A stretch of 64,000 nt of DNA from Microglena sp. YARC (GCA_022414725.1 CM039462.1:130069345-130133344), one strand, 5' to 3'; positions 1 through 11,318 are shown, counted from the stretch's first letter. Program-made: numbers and translations. Notes: generated by a model not told the origin, from the sequence alone.

Positions 1-390
1 ATTTACAATCACATCCATTATATTATCTCTAAAAACCCCACTCACCAATACATAGCAGGGGCGACTGGAACGCTGCCTACTATCCCACAGACAGGAGCAG
101 CACAACCAGTCACCCAGAAGACTACACCCACCAGCAACACTTAAGTAAGTACTTAATTAAACTCCAACCATCTCCACGTCCTCACACTTACTACACTTAC
201 ACAGACAACCATCCCTATAGCAGCAGGATTGACGATATCATCCTTATCAACTCCCCTCCAGGAACTACAGTGACAGAAGTCGTCCACCAGATGGGAGACA
301 CTTTGGACCACATGGCCTTGGAACACCACGTCACTTCTGCCCTCTTCCCCCCTCCCAATCTTGACATTCCCCCTACTGACCCAACTCCCC
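1..390 (+). pseudogene. LINE A: C-terminal part of APE-type (EEP) endonuclease domain
   Basis: Frame 1 up to about base 60 and frame 3 afterwards give the second half of an exonuclease/endonuclease/phosphatase domain. The GDWNA motif (catalytic Asp and Asn of the GDxN signature) is at about 60-74, SRIDDI at 222-239 and LDHMAL at 303-320, the last supplying the catalytic His. LINE copy B has the same motifs in the same order with similar spacing (58496-59266). A one-base frameshift sits exactly at the Gly before the GDWN motif. This nuclease would nick target DNA to prime reverse transcription. The N-terminal half lies before the window. No stop separates this domain from the region leading into RT. 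Confidence 0.75.
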
Positions 391-2935
391 AACTACAGCT
401 TCCACTTAAGCAACAAGACATGGCTAAGGCCAGAGAAGCAATCTCCCACCAATTCCTTCGCCAATTTCAGCACAGCCATACCAACATAGAAGCAGCATGG
501 ACTCTCGCACAAGCCCTCCTGGGAGAGGACAAAACACCCTCACACATCCAATCCATCAGGCAGGAACTCAAGACCTCCATCCCAGAAGACCTCAACAGCA
601 TGACTGAACATCTTATGATAACCTTACACCAAGCTCTCACCATTATGACTAACACATGCCCCACCAAACCTACCATTCCAGGTATCTTCCTCCCCCGGCA
701 AATTGCTAAATCATTTAGGAAAATTAACTACCACATTAAACATATTAAATGATTGCGCACAGCCTCCAACTATCTTAACCAGCAAGGCTATGATGAACTT
801 CGAATCAAACCTTTCACAACTCAAACTTACACCTCCTACACCAAAACTCAAATCCAGCACCACCTTCAGAACCTGCTTCGATCTGACTACCGTTTATCTT
901 TAACTGAGGACATCCACAACAGCACTGCAGAACAACGTACCATGCAGGCAGCACTCAAGGAGGAACGGGTAACCTCATCTATCAAGAAGTTTCGGCGTCG
1001 TCTCAGCACCCAGGCAAGGCAAACACACAGATACATTTTCTCCCCTGAAGACCACAAACACACTCCCACTGCCTTGCTGGACACGAAAACCCACACACTT
1101 AGCACTAGCACCCAAGGCCTCCTGGACATTATGACCAGACACATGGAAACACTCATGTCACCACAACCCCCCCCTATCTCAGCCAACTACACTGAGCACA
1201 CCACTCCCCCCCCATGGGTCCACCAAATTGACAAATGCCACCTGGAAACCCAGCTAACTCCATCCAACACACAGCTTCTCCCTACACTTACCTTTCCTCC
1301 TCTACCACTTTTACTGACTGCATCCGCAAGCTTGCCACCAATAAAGCAACTGGACCAGATGGCATCCCCAACGAGCTCATCCTCTGCCTCCCAACTGAAA
1401 TGCATCAAATCATCCACAAACTCATGCAACTTGCATGGATTCTAGGGGAAACCCCGGACTGCTGGAAAATCTCTCACACAGTTATGCTCTATAAGAAATC
1501 AGACCCGTGTCTCCCACAAAATTACAGACCGATAGGACTCAACAATGCAGTGGCCAAGCTATGGACCTCCTTGGTCACAAACACTCTCACAACTTACTCT
1601 GAAACTAACCATATTCTCAGTGCCTGCCAGGAAGGCTTTCGAAAGGACAAGAGCACTTCCCGACAACTTCTCAACCTTCTCCACAATATAGAGGACGCTG
1701 CCCTCTTTCATCAAGATCTTTTTGCTGCCTACTTCGACTTTAGCTCAGCCTTCAACATGATTGATCACCAGAAATTACTGTGCATTATGCACAATCTTGG
1801 TTAAACACATGACACAATAGACACAATTAAGGGCATTTACACTAACTCAACCACCCATATCCTTCTCAACAACACGCCTGGCTCTCCTATCTCCATCACC
1901 AGAGGCACCATACAGGGAGACACCCTGTCCCCTCTCCTCTTCATTATCTTTCTAGAACCCCTCCACAGATGGCTCCGCTCTGGAGGGCGGGGTTACAGAG
2001 CAGCGTCCCTACCTGCCGCAACAGCTGATGAGCATCACACTAGTAGCTTGGGCTACGCTGACGACACTGCCGTCCTCACTAGTACCGCGGAGGATCTTCG
2101 AATCCAGTGTGGTAAGGTTCAACAATTTAGTGTCTGGTCTGGCATCCCACTCAATGCCACTAAATGTGTGGTCAGTGGCATTCTCCACAAATCCCACCCC
2201 TCCCATCCTACCCACAACAACACCTTTAAACAACGCCTAAACAAAATACCTCTGGGTGACTCTTATGCAACATACCAACCTCCTGACATGGCCTACAAAT
2301 ACCTTGGGGTCCACATCTCTCTCACTCTTAATTGGAAAACTCAACTACACGCCACCATAGCAACCATTCATTCTAAAGGACTGAGTATTCTAACCAAGGC
2401 CAAACCCAGAGCAACTCCAGATCAATGTGTCCGCATTATCACACAATGTATACGTGCAGCTATTAAATATCCCATGATAGTAGCCCCCTTCTCACTCACT
2501 GACATCCACGTCATTGATAGAGCAGTTCTCAAAACGGTCAAACTCTGCTGCACACTTCCCAGATCCTTTCCCACTAGAGCCCTTCAACTTCCTAAAACAG
2601 AGGCAGGTCTCGGAGTTCCCTCCCTACTTACAGAGTACACTCAAATCACGGCTTCAGCCCTTACACAAGCCATGAACGATCAGGGCCATCTTGGCATTCT
2701 CACCAGAGCCCTTCTTAATAAAACTACTGCCACTATGACTACACTCAACCCTCTCTCTCTTTCCTCTAAACAGTTAACACACATGTCTCTAGCCCGTCAA
2801 CTTGATATCCTTAGCCAATCCAGCATCAAACTCACTTGGAATGACACAGAACTTCTGGACAAACTTAACATCCACCCCCTACCTTCTCCTCCTCATGCCA
2901 TACCTATCAAACTCATGACCCCTTCCACGACTTGA
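391..2935 (+). pseudogene. LINE A: reverse transcriptase domain, interrupted
   Basis: RT blocks appear in order: GPDGIPNE (about 1352-1375), YRPIGLNN (about 1523-1546), EGFRKDKST, FDFSSAFN (motif A, about 1736-1759), GTIQGDTLSPLL (motif B, about 1907-1942), YADD (motif C, 2054-2065) and YKYLGV (motif E-like, about 2294-2311). These are the catalytic blocks of LINE reverse transcriptases. The coding frame is interrupted by TGA 750-752, a frameshift near 1280, and TAA 1802-1804 just after motif A; the frame then continues unbroken through motifs B and C to TGA 2933. YADD is intact, so decay is by nonsense and indel rather than active-site loss. LINE copy B has the equivalent domain uninterrupted. 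Confidence 0.88.
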
Positions 2936-4950
2936 ATATTTATACCTACCATGACCTGGTCACACCTACGGGAACCCACCTCATCAGCACTACTGATTTC
3001 CCCCTTATTACTTCCTCCAAGATAACCAAACATCACAGACGCTCTCTTAACCTTCTCACAGCCCACCTAACTCTGGCTAAATTCGACTACCCCCTCACCC
3101 ACACCGAACCCCTCCCGCTCATGCACCGCCAGCTCGCAGCCGAATACGCAGTCACACCTAACACTACTGACATTATCAAACTCCCACCCACCACTGACTT
3201 TATTGCCACCCCTACCCAACGCTACTACTCCTCCACCCCTCTAACTGACGCAGACTACGGGGCGGATTCCCTTGGGGACATCGAAGGGAACCAATGGTGG
3301 GCATGGCCTACGACAACTGCCGACAGCTACGCGCAGCGTGCATGGGGCTGCAACAGTAAAGACGAAACCTGGGCGGCCCGCCACTACCTGTGTAAATCCT
3401 GGATTCACCATAGCACCTCAACGCGATTTTTCCGCCACTACGCCATAACTAAAACTTCCCACCCTGACAGGACCCGCGAGGCTATGCTCTACCCAACGGC
3501 CAACGCTCCTGCACCGCCAACTCGCTTACTCCATCTCACCTATGGCTCCCAATACAAAGCTCTCTATATTACTAGCTGGCGCAGCAAACGCTCCCTAGAC
3601 ACCGGCAACTCTACCAGTACTACTGTTGCCCACGTTCAGTGGGCTCCCACAACCATGCACAATGACCACATCCATTCCTACACTCAAGCTGGATATAGCA
3701 TCCACTACAGCAAACCAGTCACTTCCACCATTTCTATCATCCACTGGAAACCGCAATCTCACCTCATCTCTCACCTCTGCGAAATGCTGGGGCAACAAGC
3801 CTATGACCAACTCGTCCACACCTTCAAGTCAGCCCCTTTCACCACCACTTGTCAAAATCTGAGGAAAGACTCCCACCTTACCAACCCTCAGCAGCAAGGC
3901 CAATGGACCACCACCCCAGGCTTCCAAGCTGACAACCACGCCCTTGTCCACAAATTGCTGCATGTGGATACACAAGACAGACACCCAGACTGGGACATCC
4001 AACCACCCCTCTCCTACATTATCCAAACAGGCATCCTCACCAACAAGGATGGACAGGACACCCACACACACAAACATCTCTCTTATCTCTACACCCCCAC
4101 AGGGAAATGTATTGGGCACACCCCCAACAACAGACTTACCTCCCTCCAGCAGAATTATGTGCACTTCAAAACTACTTACCCTACCAAATGGCAACAACTA
4201 ACCCAGGGAGGAACCTACCATACAGACCTAGCTGCTCTCTTCACTAGGTACAGAGCTACCCCTGCTTCTACCAACATTCTCTCTCCTGTCCTCCACCAAG
4301 CCATAGCAAAGCTAGGTATCACCCACCACCGAACTTCTACTCCTCTCAGCTATGATCAGAGCCTTCTCAGCTACTCCTCTCCTCACCCAGCTGACCAGCT
4401 CTTTGGGTCCAACGAGGACCCCTTCCACACTGTCTGGACTAGGGGCTCCCTAGTGGACATCCCTAGCTCAGTCACCCTGGCACACCAAGCACTCAGGTGG
4501 GCCTTAGCCAGTACAGATTATGCTGAGACTTCCATTAGTCAGCCCCCCACATGCACTGTCATGCTCATCCCTGACACTTGCTATGCTCCCTACAACAAAC
4601 TTCTCCACCACCCCTGGGTCCGCTACATTGACTCCAGGCCCCACTCTGAACTTTATGATACCTCTGACACCTGGTTGGGCAGTAAACTCCACACCCTCCC
4701 ATCAACCCAAAAGTTACACCTCATCCTTATCTGCAGTCCCCAAAGTCAACTTACCTACTTTCCCAATTTTCAAGCCTTTATCCAGCTTTGGCACGACCAC
4801 ATGCACAGCCTCTCCCCCCACTGGGAGCCCACCACTATTACCCCACCTGACACCCTCACCTCCTCTGACACGCAGATCACTTACCCTAGAAAACTCAGAT
4901 CACTCACCTCAAAAACCTTGGCACACTCCACACCGCGAGCACCCTCAACC
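2932..4950 (+). pseudogene. LINE A: long linker between RT and RNase H
   Basis: About 670 residues are open in one frame between RT and RNase H. I recognise no named domain. The segment is collinear with 62100-63711 of LINE copy B, with shared short blocks such as WWAWP/WWARE, LLHLTYGSQ/LLHLLYGNQ, QQQGQW, HPDWDI and CxGHxP. Conservation of these blocks between two diverged copies suggests a selected domain rather than filler. RT-to-RNase H spacers in most RNase H-bearing LINEs are, as far as I know, shorter. It begins one base off the RT frame, so a -1 shift at about 2932 is needed to join it to RT. Confidence 0.6.
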
Positions 4951-5440
4951 TCTTACTCCTCCCACTACTCATCCATGCACATACCCAGCTATCCTCTCTG
5001 CAGGCCTCCAGGTCTACACAGATGGCAGCCTGATCAAAGGTAACTCGGCCTCCCCTAGTAAAATAGGGGCTGCAGTTTATGTCCCCATTGCAGGGATGAG
5101 CTACACCATCAACCCAGGTGGGCGGGGGGCCACCAGGACTAACAACAGAGCAGAACTAGTGGCAATTCACCAAGCCATTATTAACATTCCATACGATACT
5201 AACCTCCCCCTCCACACTGACAGTCTCTGTTCACTTCAACTCATTAAAAAAAATGATCCATGATCCCACCACAGCCACACGCTCCCTACATGCTGAGCTG
5301 CTACATTCAATCCAATCTCACCTTATTCAACGAATTGTACATGGCTCACACACCACCCTTTGCAAAGTACGCTCCCTCACAGGCATTCTTGGAAATGACC
5401 GGGCTGACAGCCTAGCGCGTAAGGCCGCAGATGACCCTGC
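4950..5440 (+). pseudogene. LINE A: RNase H domain, frameshifted
   Basis: YTDGS (first catalytic Asp) is at 5015-5029, NNRAEL with the catalytic Glu at about 5141-5158, TDSL at about 5216-5227, and GNDRAD (last catalytic Asp) at about 5389-5406. A run of A residues at about 5245-5252 coincides with a frameshift between the third and fourth motifs. The usual KVRxHxG block reads KVRSLTG here, so the conserved His is replaced by Leu, explicable by one A-to-T change. RNase H would remove the RNA template during integration. As sequenced the domain is inactive because of the frameshift, and probably also because of the His loss. Confidence 0.8.
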
Positions 5441-6341
5441 CTCCAGCAGATATACTGATAACACTGGGGAAATCCCCAGACACAATGTTTACTGGCCCAC
5501 TGTCCAACCTCCTCGCACACCCATGGGAGATATCCCCCCACGCATTCTAGCACCTAACCTCACACAAGGCATCAGCTCCAACCTACCCACTAGCTGCCAC
5601 CTTGGCCAACACCCGCTTAAAGGGATTTATGCAACCACCTGGGCCGATAACACTCCTCACCAACTTCCTCATGCAAGTAATAAATTTTGGTCCTCTACCC
5701 TTATCCAACATAAAACTAAATTCCACATCCTTAAAGCCCGCTGGGGTCGACTGTGGAATCGTAAACTTGCATATCGGTGGAAACTTCCTTATATTAACAA
5801 CACCCACCCGCCCACAAACCCTCTATGCCCCATATGCCGCATCTGTGAGGACGGAGCGGGCCACATTCTGGCGGGCTGCTCACACCAGACTTTCAAGGGG
5901 CTCTATATCAAGAGACATGACGCCGCAGTGCGACTCATCCACAAGGCCATCTGCACTGGCGACCTGGGCTCACGCAGAATGATTATGGACGCTGGCAAGG
6001 AAGAGGACCTCCCCAGGGGGGTCCTAGGCAAACGCCTCCCTGACTGGCTACGCCCTTCCTCTATTACACAAGAGGCCTGGAGGAGAATGAGACCTGACCT
6101 TGCCATCCTACCTGACATAGACTCTCCTACCGTCCTAAGAGATAAAGAAATTTGGCTCCTTGAGCTTGGCTATTGCTCTGATACCAACCATGCTACCAAG
6201 TTTATCACTAAACATGCCCAGCATGCTAGACTAGTGGATGGCCTCCAATCGGCTGGATATCTTGTTCACTACGTATTTATCACAATTGGAACAACGGGTA
6301 CTATCCCAACCTCCTTTTTGACTTCTATGGCTACACTTTGA
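5441..6341 (+). pseudogene. LINE A: C-terminal CCHC motif and restriction-like endonuclease-like domain
   Basis: This tail, about 300 residues and open to TGA 6339-6341, has a C-x2-C-x8-H-x4-C motif at 5826-5879 (CPIC, GHIL, GC). About 70 residues later comes RPDLAIL (6090-6110), then after 21 intervening residues LLELGYC (Glu at 6162-6164), followed by a K/H-rich helix-like stretch ending in LVDGL. In R2-type LINEs a CCHC motif of the same spacing class precedes the restriction-like endonuclease, whose core is R/K-PD ... D/E ... K. The match is by eye. If right, one element carries both APE-type and restriction-like nucleases. The alternative is an unrelated zinc-knuckle tail, but the PD...E pattern after the CCHC argues against that. 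Confidence 0.55.
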
Positions 6342-7119
6342 CTTAACAGATTGTGTGCCCTTCGACTGGCAGACACAGTCCACTCTCACTCTATTTCTAG
6401 CTTTCAAAGTATTTTACAGTGCAGACGCTTTATGGAGACCCAACAGGGTAATTTCCCTGGTTCTCCTTGTTAAAGTTTGCCCACCAGGGGCTTATTCAGA
6501 CTCCCTGACAAGGAGACTATTTTATGGTGACTACTGCTAGCTCCGGCTTACGCAGTGGTGTCCTTAACTTCACGTCCTGAGAGTGGCTCATTACTCGGAT
6601 GTAACAATTTCAATTTCAATTGCGGCAGTACTCGTAACCCGTGTTCTAGCCAGCTTCCTGTCGCGTAACCCCGGTGTACAACTTCGTGTTTCCGATTGTC
6701 CCTGAAATCTGAGTTATGGGGAAATGTGGGTTATGTCCGGTTATGTGATCGTTAAATCAGTTGTTCGACCGCGTGGAAGCGTTTGAATATTTATTCGACA
6801 GATGTCCCAGAAGCTTCTTCATTCCGAATATAGGAAGAGACGCCATTATGAGCTGGAAATGCAGAGAGATCTGTACCAGTTGCGTTGCTCGTTGGTAGGG
6901 TGCTCGTTGATGCCCCCATGCTGCCTCTACTAGAAAAACAAACCTTGACCTGACGAATCCATGGCGGTGAGCGTCAGAGATTCTGAGAAATTGAAGGGAT
7001 CGCGCGTGACTGCGATCTACAAGATTGCAGCGCTCGCGCTCATCTCCACATTATGGCCGCAAGTGACCGCTGCGGCGGTCAAAGTGCCAGCGTGGAACCA
7101 AGGTGGATCGGGTTTACGC
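6342..7119. other. LINE A 3' flank, no gene seen
   Basis: After the LINE ORF comes about 260 bases of presumed 3' UTR and the (CAATTT)n-like run 6605-6621. The remainder up to 7119 holds only short ORFs without recognisable domains. GTGTTTCCGATTG at about 6686 resembles a segment near 9187, so part of this stretch may belong to another dispersed repeat. Confidence 0.4.
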
Positions 7120-7122
7120 TTA

Positions 7123-7515
7123 GGGTGTGTTTCCAGTGGGGCAGGGGCTGGTTTCTCGCGGACGTCAAATTGTCCATGTTCTGAAAGCCTCAAACCTCAT
7201 CGAGAGAATCCTGGAGAGAATACTTGGTGCTCGCCGGTGCTCGCCGGGCTGGACTTCAGCGGATCCTACGTGGACTTGAGCAGAATTGAAAAACTTCAGC
7301 GGGAGGGTCAGGGCTCCCGCTGAAGTTTTGCATTCCGCTGAAGTCCATGTAGGATCCGCTGAAGTCCACGTCGGCCTTCAGCGGTCAAAAAAGCCAGCGT
7401 GGACTTCAGCGGGACATAGCAAAATGTCTGCGGAACCCCACTGGAAACACTTCGTGCCAGCGTGGACTTCAGCGGAACTTCAACGGTGACCGAAACCCCC
7501 ACTGGAAACACACCC
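7123..7515. mobile_element. MITE-like element with TIRs and TTA target-site duplication
   Basis: Near-perfect terminal inverted repeats GGGTGTGTTTCCAGTGGGG (7123-7141) and its reverse complement (7497-7515) bound a 393-bp unit. It is flanked on both sides by TTA (7120-7122 and 7516-7518). A 3-bp TTA/TAA duplication is the hallmark of PIF/Harbinger transposons and their MITEs. The element has no coding capacity; its interior is dominated by a long hairpin (7251-7367). A second copy of the TIR core, CCCCACTGGAAACAC, lies internally at about 7436. Assignment to PIF/Harbinger rests on TSD and TIR form only. Confidence 0.7.
7251..7367. repeat. Long imperfect inverted repeat inside the MITE
   Basis: Left arm 7251-7305 and right arm 7314-7367 are reverse complements at roughly nine of ten positions, separated by an 8-base loop (GGTCAGGG). 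The arms contain repeats of the module GGACTTCAGCGG, which recurs outside the hairpin at about 7402 and 7463. A transcript would fold into a stem of about 54 bp, the size of small-RNA hairpin precursors. Confidence 0.8.
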
Positions 7516-7522
7516 TTAACCG

Positions 7523-9090
7523 TGGGGGGGGGGCTAGGGGGGGGGCTGCACCACAGCCAAAACCCCTACACGGGGATAGCTGAACGGAGGGACGAGACAA
7601 TCCTCTCCGCTCTAAATTTTATGTAGGATGAATATTTATGTGTATATCAAGCTCTGACTATGCTCAAAAGTTCGGAGAGGATTGTCCCAAGCCCTCATCT
7701 AGGCCCCCAAACATGGACAAAAAAGGGGGGCACTTTTGTTTTGCAGGAAAAATGTTTTTTATTTTTTTACAAAATTCGGTCGACAATTCGACTCAGAATT
7801 GGAAATGGATTAAAACAATTTTTTACTAACTGTGGGAGGTCCTAATGGCCTAGAAATTAGCCCAAAATGGGCTTTAAATGCAGGATGTGGCATTTAAAGT
7901 GCCTTGAACATCTCCTAGACAGCTTTTTATTACATGTTACTGAGCTGTGAGCCCATTGAGGTATTACCACAATGGCCCTACAAGTCCTAAACATGGTTTG
8001 TGAGGTATGAATAAGATTTTTGGCTCTAAATGGCCCAAAATGGCGTATATGGACTCACAACACAGTTTTTTGCCTCTAGGATGCAGAGATCAAACTTGAA
8101 ACTGTTTTTACTGCGTATTAATGAAATATATCCCTAATTAGTAGATTTGTGGACACACATTTACAAAAATCCCCTTTGATTTTCACATATAGCGGTCGTC
8201 TGCATTCCCTCATAAACACAGCAAAAAGCTATAAGCCGCATCTATTTTGCGACCAGCTCCTCGGCCACTTGGCAGACCAATGCCCCATAAATATATTAAT
8301 ACCATGTGATGCTTATTGAGGGCGTTTACTACAAATGGGGCGCACTGTACACTGATTTCATGCTTTTAGACACCCATGTTGCCCACCAAAATCAAGCTAC
8401 ACAGTTTGGGACAGGACTGCTTTTTGAAGGCCTGTATACCTCCGTTAGGTGCCCCCCAAAACGCTGTCCAAAAATTGGACCGATCGGGTCATGCAGTTTT
8501 GAGATACAACAGGCAAACCAGTACAGTCAAAAGTACGAACACATATGCTACAGGGCCAGATGGGCTCGCGCTTAGGTCCAAAGTTGGCAGTTGTGGTACA
8601 AGGTCGATTCCTAGCCCACGAACTCGGCGAAACAGGTCCTGACGGTGGATCGCTATGCTTCAGATAGGCCTTATGGATAGTTGCAGCGCGAAATTAGGCC
8701 GCGCATCACTACGAATTCCATCGCAAGAGGGGATTCGTACTTTTTTCAAGTACTGGGTCTTCGTCTCCTAGAAGTGGCAAGCGGCTAGCAGCCACCAGAA
8801 TAACTTAATATAACGTGTTTAGATAATTGCGCGCCATGGAGCTCCTCGAAGCGCGCAGTGGAGCTCCAAGTCGAACTCTGTTTTTAGGCCGCCCTAGGAC
8901 CCAACACGTCCAGTGAGAAAACTTGCGATCGATAGGAGAATTGAATCCATTTCATGCTTAAGGGGTTCAAATTACAATTATGTGCGCGTTTAGATAGATG
9001 CGATCGATGCGCATACGTGACCTCAGCATAGTCACGGGTTTTCGAGACGTGCCGTGCCCTAGCCCCCCCCTAGGGGGGGGGGGGGGGGGG
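7523..9090. repeat. Composite dispersed repeat, copy 1
   Basis: The left segment (about 7541-8050) matches 10366-10890, and the right segment (about 8545-9065) matches 12825-13335, both in the same orientation. Shared blocks include CTGCACCACAGCCAA, TATATCAAGCTCTGACTATG, GGCAGTTGTGGTACAAGGTC and GCGCGCCATGGAGCTCCTCG. The two ends have a G-rich inverted motif (GGGGGGGGCTAGGG at 7526-7540; its complement at 9056-9068), suggesting TIR-like termini. The central 500 bases differ from copy 2 and have no clear gene. Confidence 0.65.
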
Positions 9091-9281
9091 CACGGTTCAA
9101 GGCAACCCCGATCCGCCCCGGCACGTCATCAAATTTTGCCGGAAACTGGTGTACAAGTCGGTTGAGCGAAGTATAGGTTTAAGAGTGTTTCCGATTGTAA
9201 TCGGGGTTACCCCCGCGTAACCCGGCGTAACCCTCAATTGGAAACAGGCTGTAAGCCGACCAGTTCCCGACGACTTAGCAG
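9091..9281. other. Spacer
   Basis: Short stretch with a G homopolymer on its left edge and a small inverted motif (TGTTTCCGATTG near 9187 and CAATTGGAAACA near 9236). No gene seen. Confidence 0.4.
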
Positions 9282-9806
9282 TTGGAAGCTCAAGCAGCAG
9301 GAATCCGCGTTTGCTTACAGCAACGGATGAATAGAGAGGTCAAGGTCCAGGCCCGGGCTGAGGCCGAGGCCAGGGCTGAGGACGAGGCTAGAGCAGCCCA
9401 GGCCAAATCGCCCACAACTCGAGCCGAGGCGCCTTCCGCACCCGAGCCCTTGACGACAACTTGCAACATCTGCAATGCCGTGGTCCAGTGCCCTCCCAGC
9501 AACAAGGCAAGCCTAAAATAGCACCAGGCCAGCAAGCAGTGCATGGCAGCCAAGGCGTCCAAGTCTGGCATTTTCCCCCTCTCCAAGTGCTTCAAGCCAC
9601 TGTCTGGAGTTCGACTCGGCATGAAGCTCAAGCCCAAGCAAGTGGATGCTAGGTACAAAGACCTGCTCTTGACGGTCAAGCAACAACAACCCGAGTCAGC
9701 TGTTGGAGGCTCAAACAACCGGAAGCCCGAGACAGCCTCATTGTTTTGGAGCAAAGTGCTGAAGTCAAGAGCTTTGGATGGTCTACAAGACATGCAGCAA
9801 ATTTAG
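9282..9806 (+). pseudogene. Unrecognised coding relic with possible C2HC zinc-finger
   Basis: One frame runs 9282-9806, interrupted by a single TAG at 9519-9521. The first part is Ala/Glu/Arg-rich (repeated RAEAEARAED-type stretches, probably charged helix). It is followed by CNIC and, across the stop, HQASKQC, which together could form a C2HC finger (Cys-x2-Cys ... His-x5-Cys). The second part (after 9543) is basic with SGIFPLSKCFK. I do not recognise the protein. It could be an exon of a decayed gene or transposon-encoded. No start context or splice sites are clear. Confidence 0.35.
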
Positions 9807-10329
9807 CATAGCCTAGCCACAAGCGCCAAGGATCAAGCTAGACAAATAGCTTACTTTATGCGGGTGTCGGGTGGATGGAGGGGTGTTTCACTGCCTGAGC
9901 CCCCTTTGGACCCACACCGGTGTATCTAAGGAGACTCCTCTAGCAGTCTAGCCTGCATGTAGCTGATGTTATTTAGGAACTACACTTCGAACACTGCTGG
10001 GCGTGGCTGGTGGTGGTTCAGGCCTGCAGGGATCGCTTATGCGCAAGCCAAACCACGTTTTTAAGATGACTTCCTGATAAAGCTTAAGGTAAGGGTCAGT
10101 ATGCACCTAACTTTCATGGCCTAATTATGATTGGTGAGGAAGATATTGACCTTTTAAGCCAATAGGGGGGGTAAGGGCAAACAAAAAAACTTCATAGCAT
10201 GGGTGTCTAAAAAAAACTTCTTGAACACCCCCTGGTTAACTTGTATTTATGTTGCAGTATAGGTCCCCCCCCAGGCCCCCCGCGGTGCCCCCGCTGTCCG
10301 TTTGTCAGCCCCGCAAACCCGCACCCGCG

Positions 10330-10360
<31 letters not shown>

Positions 10361-10362
10361 TA
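9807..10362. other. No gene seen; C homopolymer
   Basis: Unassigned sequence ending in a run of about 30 C residues (10330-10360). The neighbouring C/G homopolymers mark the edge of the second composite repeat. Confidence 0.4.
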
Positions 10363-10764
10363 TGGGGGGGCTGCACCACAGCCAACCCCCTGATACGGGG
10401 ATGGCCGGGAGGAGGGTACATCCACTGCTCTCGACTCTAAATTTCATGTAGGATGAATATTTACATGTATATCAAGCTCTGACTATGCTGAAAAGTTTCG
10501 AGAGGAGTGGACCAAACCCTCATCTAGGCCCCCAAACATGGACATAAAAAGGGGCCCACTTTTTTCACCTTTTTCCACTTTTTTTTTTAACGAAGTTCGG
10601 TCGACAATCCGACTCAGAATTGGAAACATAGAACAAAAACGTTTTGCCAACTGTAGGAGGCCCAAATGGCCTAGAAAATGCCCCAAAATGGGCTTGTAAT
10701 GCAGGTTGTGGCCTTCAAGGTGGCTTGGACATATCTTCGGCAACTTTTGTATTGCATACTAATG

Positions 10765-10812
10765 ATATATTTAATATATCATTAATATGCAATAATGATA
10801 TATTAAATATAT
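10765..10812. repeat. Perfect AT-rich palindrome
   Basis: A perfect 20-bp inverted repeat (10765-10784 and 10793-10812) with an 8-base loop (ATATGCAA). The composition is almost pure A/T. It lies inside composite repeat copy 2 and is missing from the matching part of copy 1, so it may be a small insertion. Confidence 0.85.
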
Positions 10813-11149
10813 AGGTATTATCACAATGGCCCTATAGAGTCTCAACATGGTTTTGGGGGTATGAAGAAGGTTTCTGGCCCTACATGGCACGCATAGAACA
10901 TAACAGGCCCTGTATGCAGTTTTCGGCATCCACGACGCTTCGATCACACCTGCGACAGTATTATTGTCAAGAAAATCACTAAAATAAGGCCCACATGAGG
11001 GTATAGATTTTAGGGCCAAAATAATAAAAAAAAACTCCTTGTGGTAGTCCCCCACATAAAAATTGAAAATACTAACGCCACGGGGAGTGAGGTTGAAGGA
11101 CCCTTAAGTGTGCACTAGGGAATGGTGACTAGGATGGGTTTTGGTTTTG

Positions 11150-11265
11150 CAGACCTCTACTGCGCTGCAGCTTGGACTTCAGCGCGCCATCAAGGAGGGG
11201 AGTTCTCTTCCTTTTCCAAAGCGGCAGATCTGAAATTTGGGGACCTGACAAGGGCTTTAACCGCA
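11150..11265 (-). repeat. Fragment of tRNA-like SINE family (see 16843-17100)
   Basis: Matches 16920-17040 and, inverted, 55650-55780 (GCAGACC, AGCTTGGACT, GTTCTCT, TTCCAA, GGCAGATCTGA). The tRNA-like end is the most diverged part here. Confidence 0.55.
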
Positions 11266-11318
11266 TACCTATCATGTGGATGGATAATACTGAACTAACC
11301 AGCCTGATCTCGATTTGT

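Larger units (their letters stand above)
1..6621 (+). mobile_element. LINE copy A, dual-endonuclease-type non-LTR retrotransposon, degenerate
   Basis: The segment holds one long ORF2-like coding region read left to right: C-terminal APE-type endonuclease, reverse transcriptase, a linker of about 700 residues, RNase H, a CCHC zinc-like motif and an R2-like restriction-like endonuclease (RLE) signature, ending with TGA at 6339-6341. The reading frame is broken by in-frame stops (TGA 750, TAA 1802) and by frameshifts near 60, 1280, 2932, 4900-4990 and 5250. The 5' part lies outside the window. A short (CAATTT)n run at 6605-6621 is my guess for the 3' tail. The coding strand is markedly C- and A-rich and G-poor. 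Domain order recalls the Dualen/RandI clade; the clade assignment is inference. Confidence 0.85.

Noticed and set aside
750..752. TGA recoding (alternative genetic code) because both LINE copies have in-frame TGA
   Set aside because: Copy A also has an in-frame TAA, copy B TAA and TAG, and frameshifts occur throughout. Ordinary decay explains it.
9290..9793. 167-residue minus-strand ORF
   Set aside because: Shadow of the plus-strand relic 9282-9806, whose charged, zinc-finger-like composition is more protein-like.
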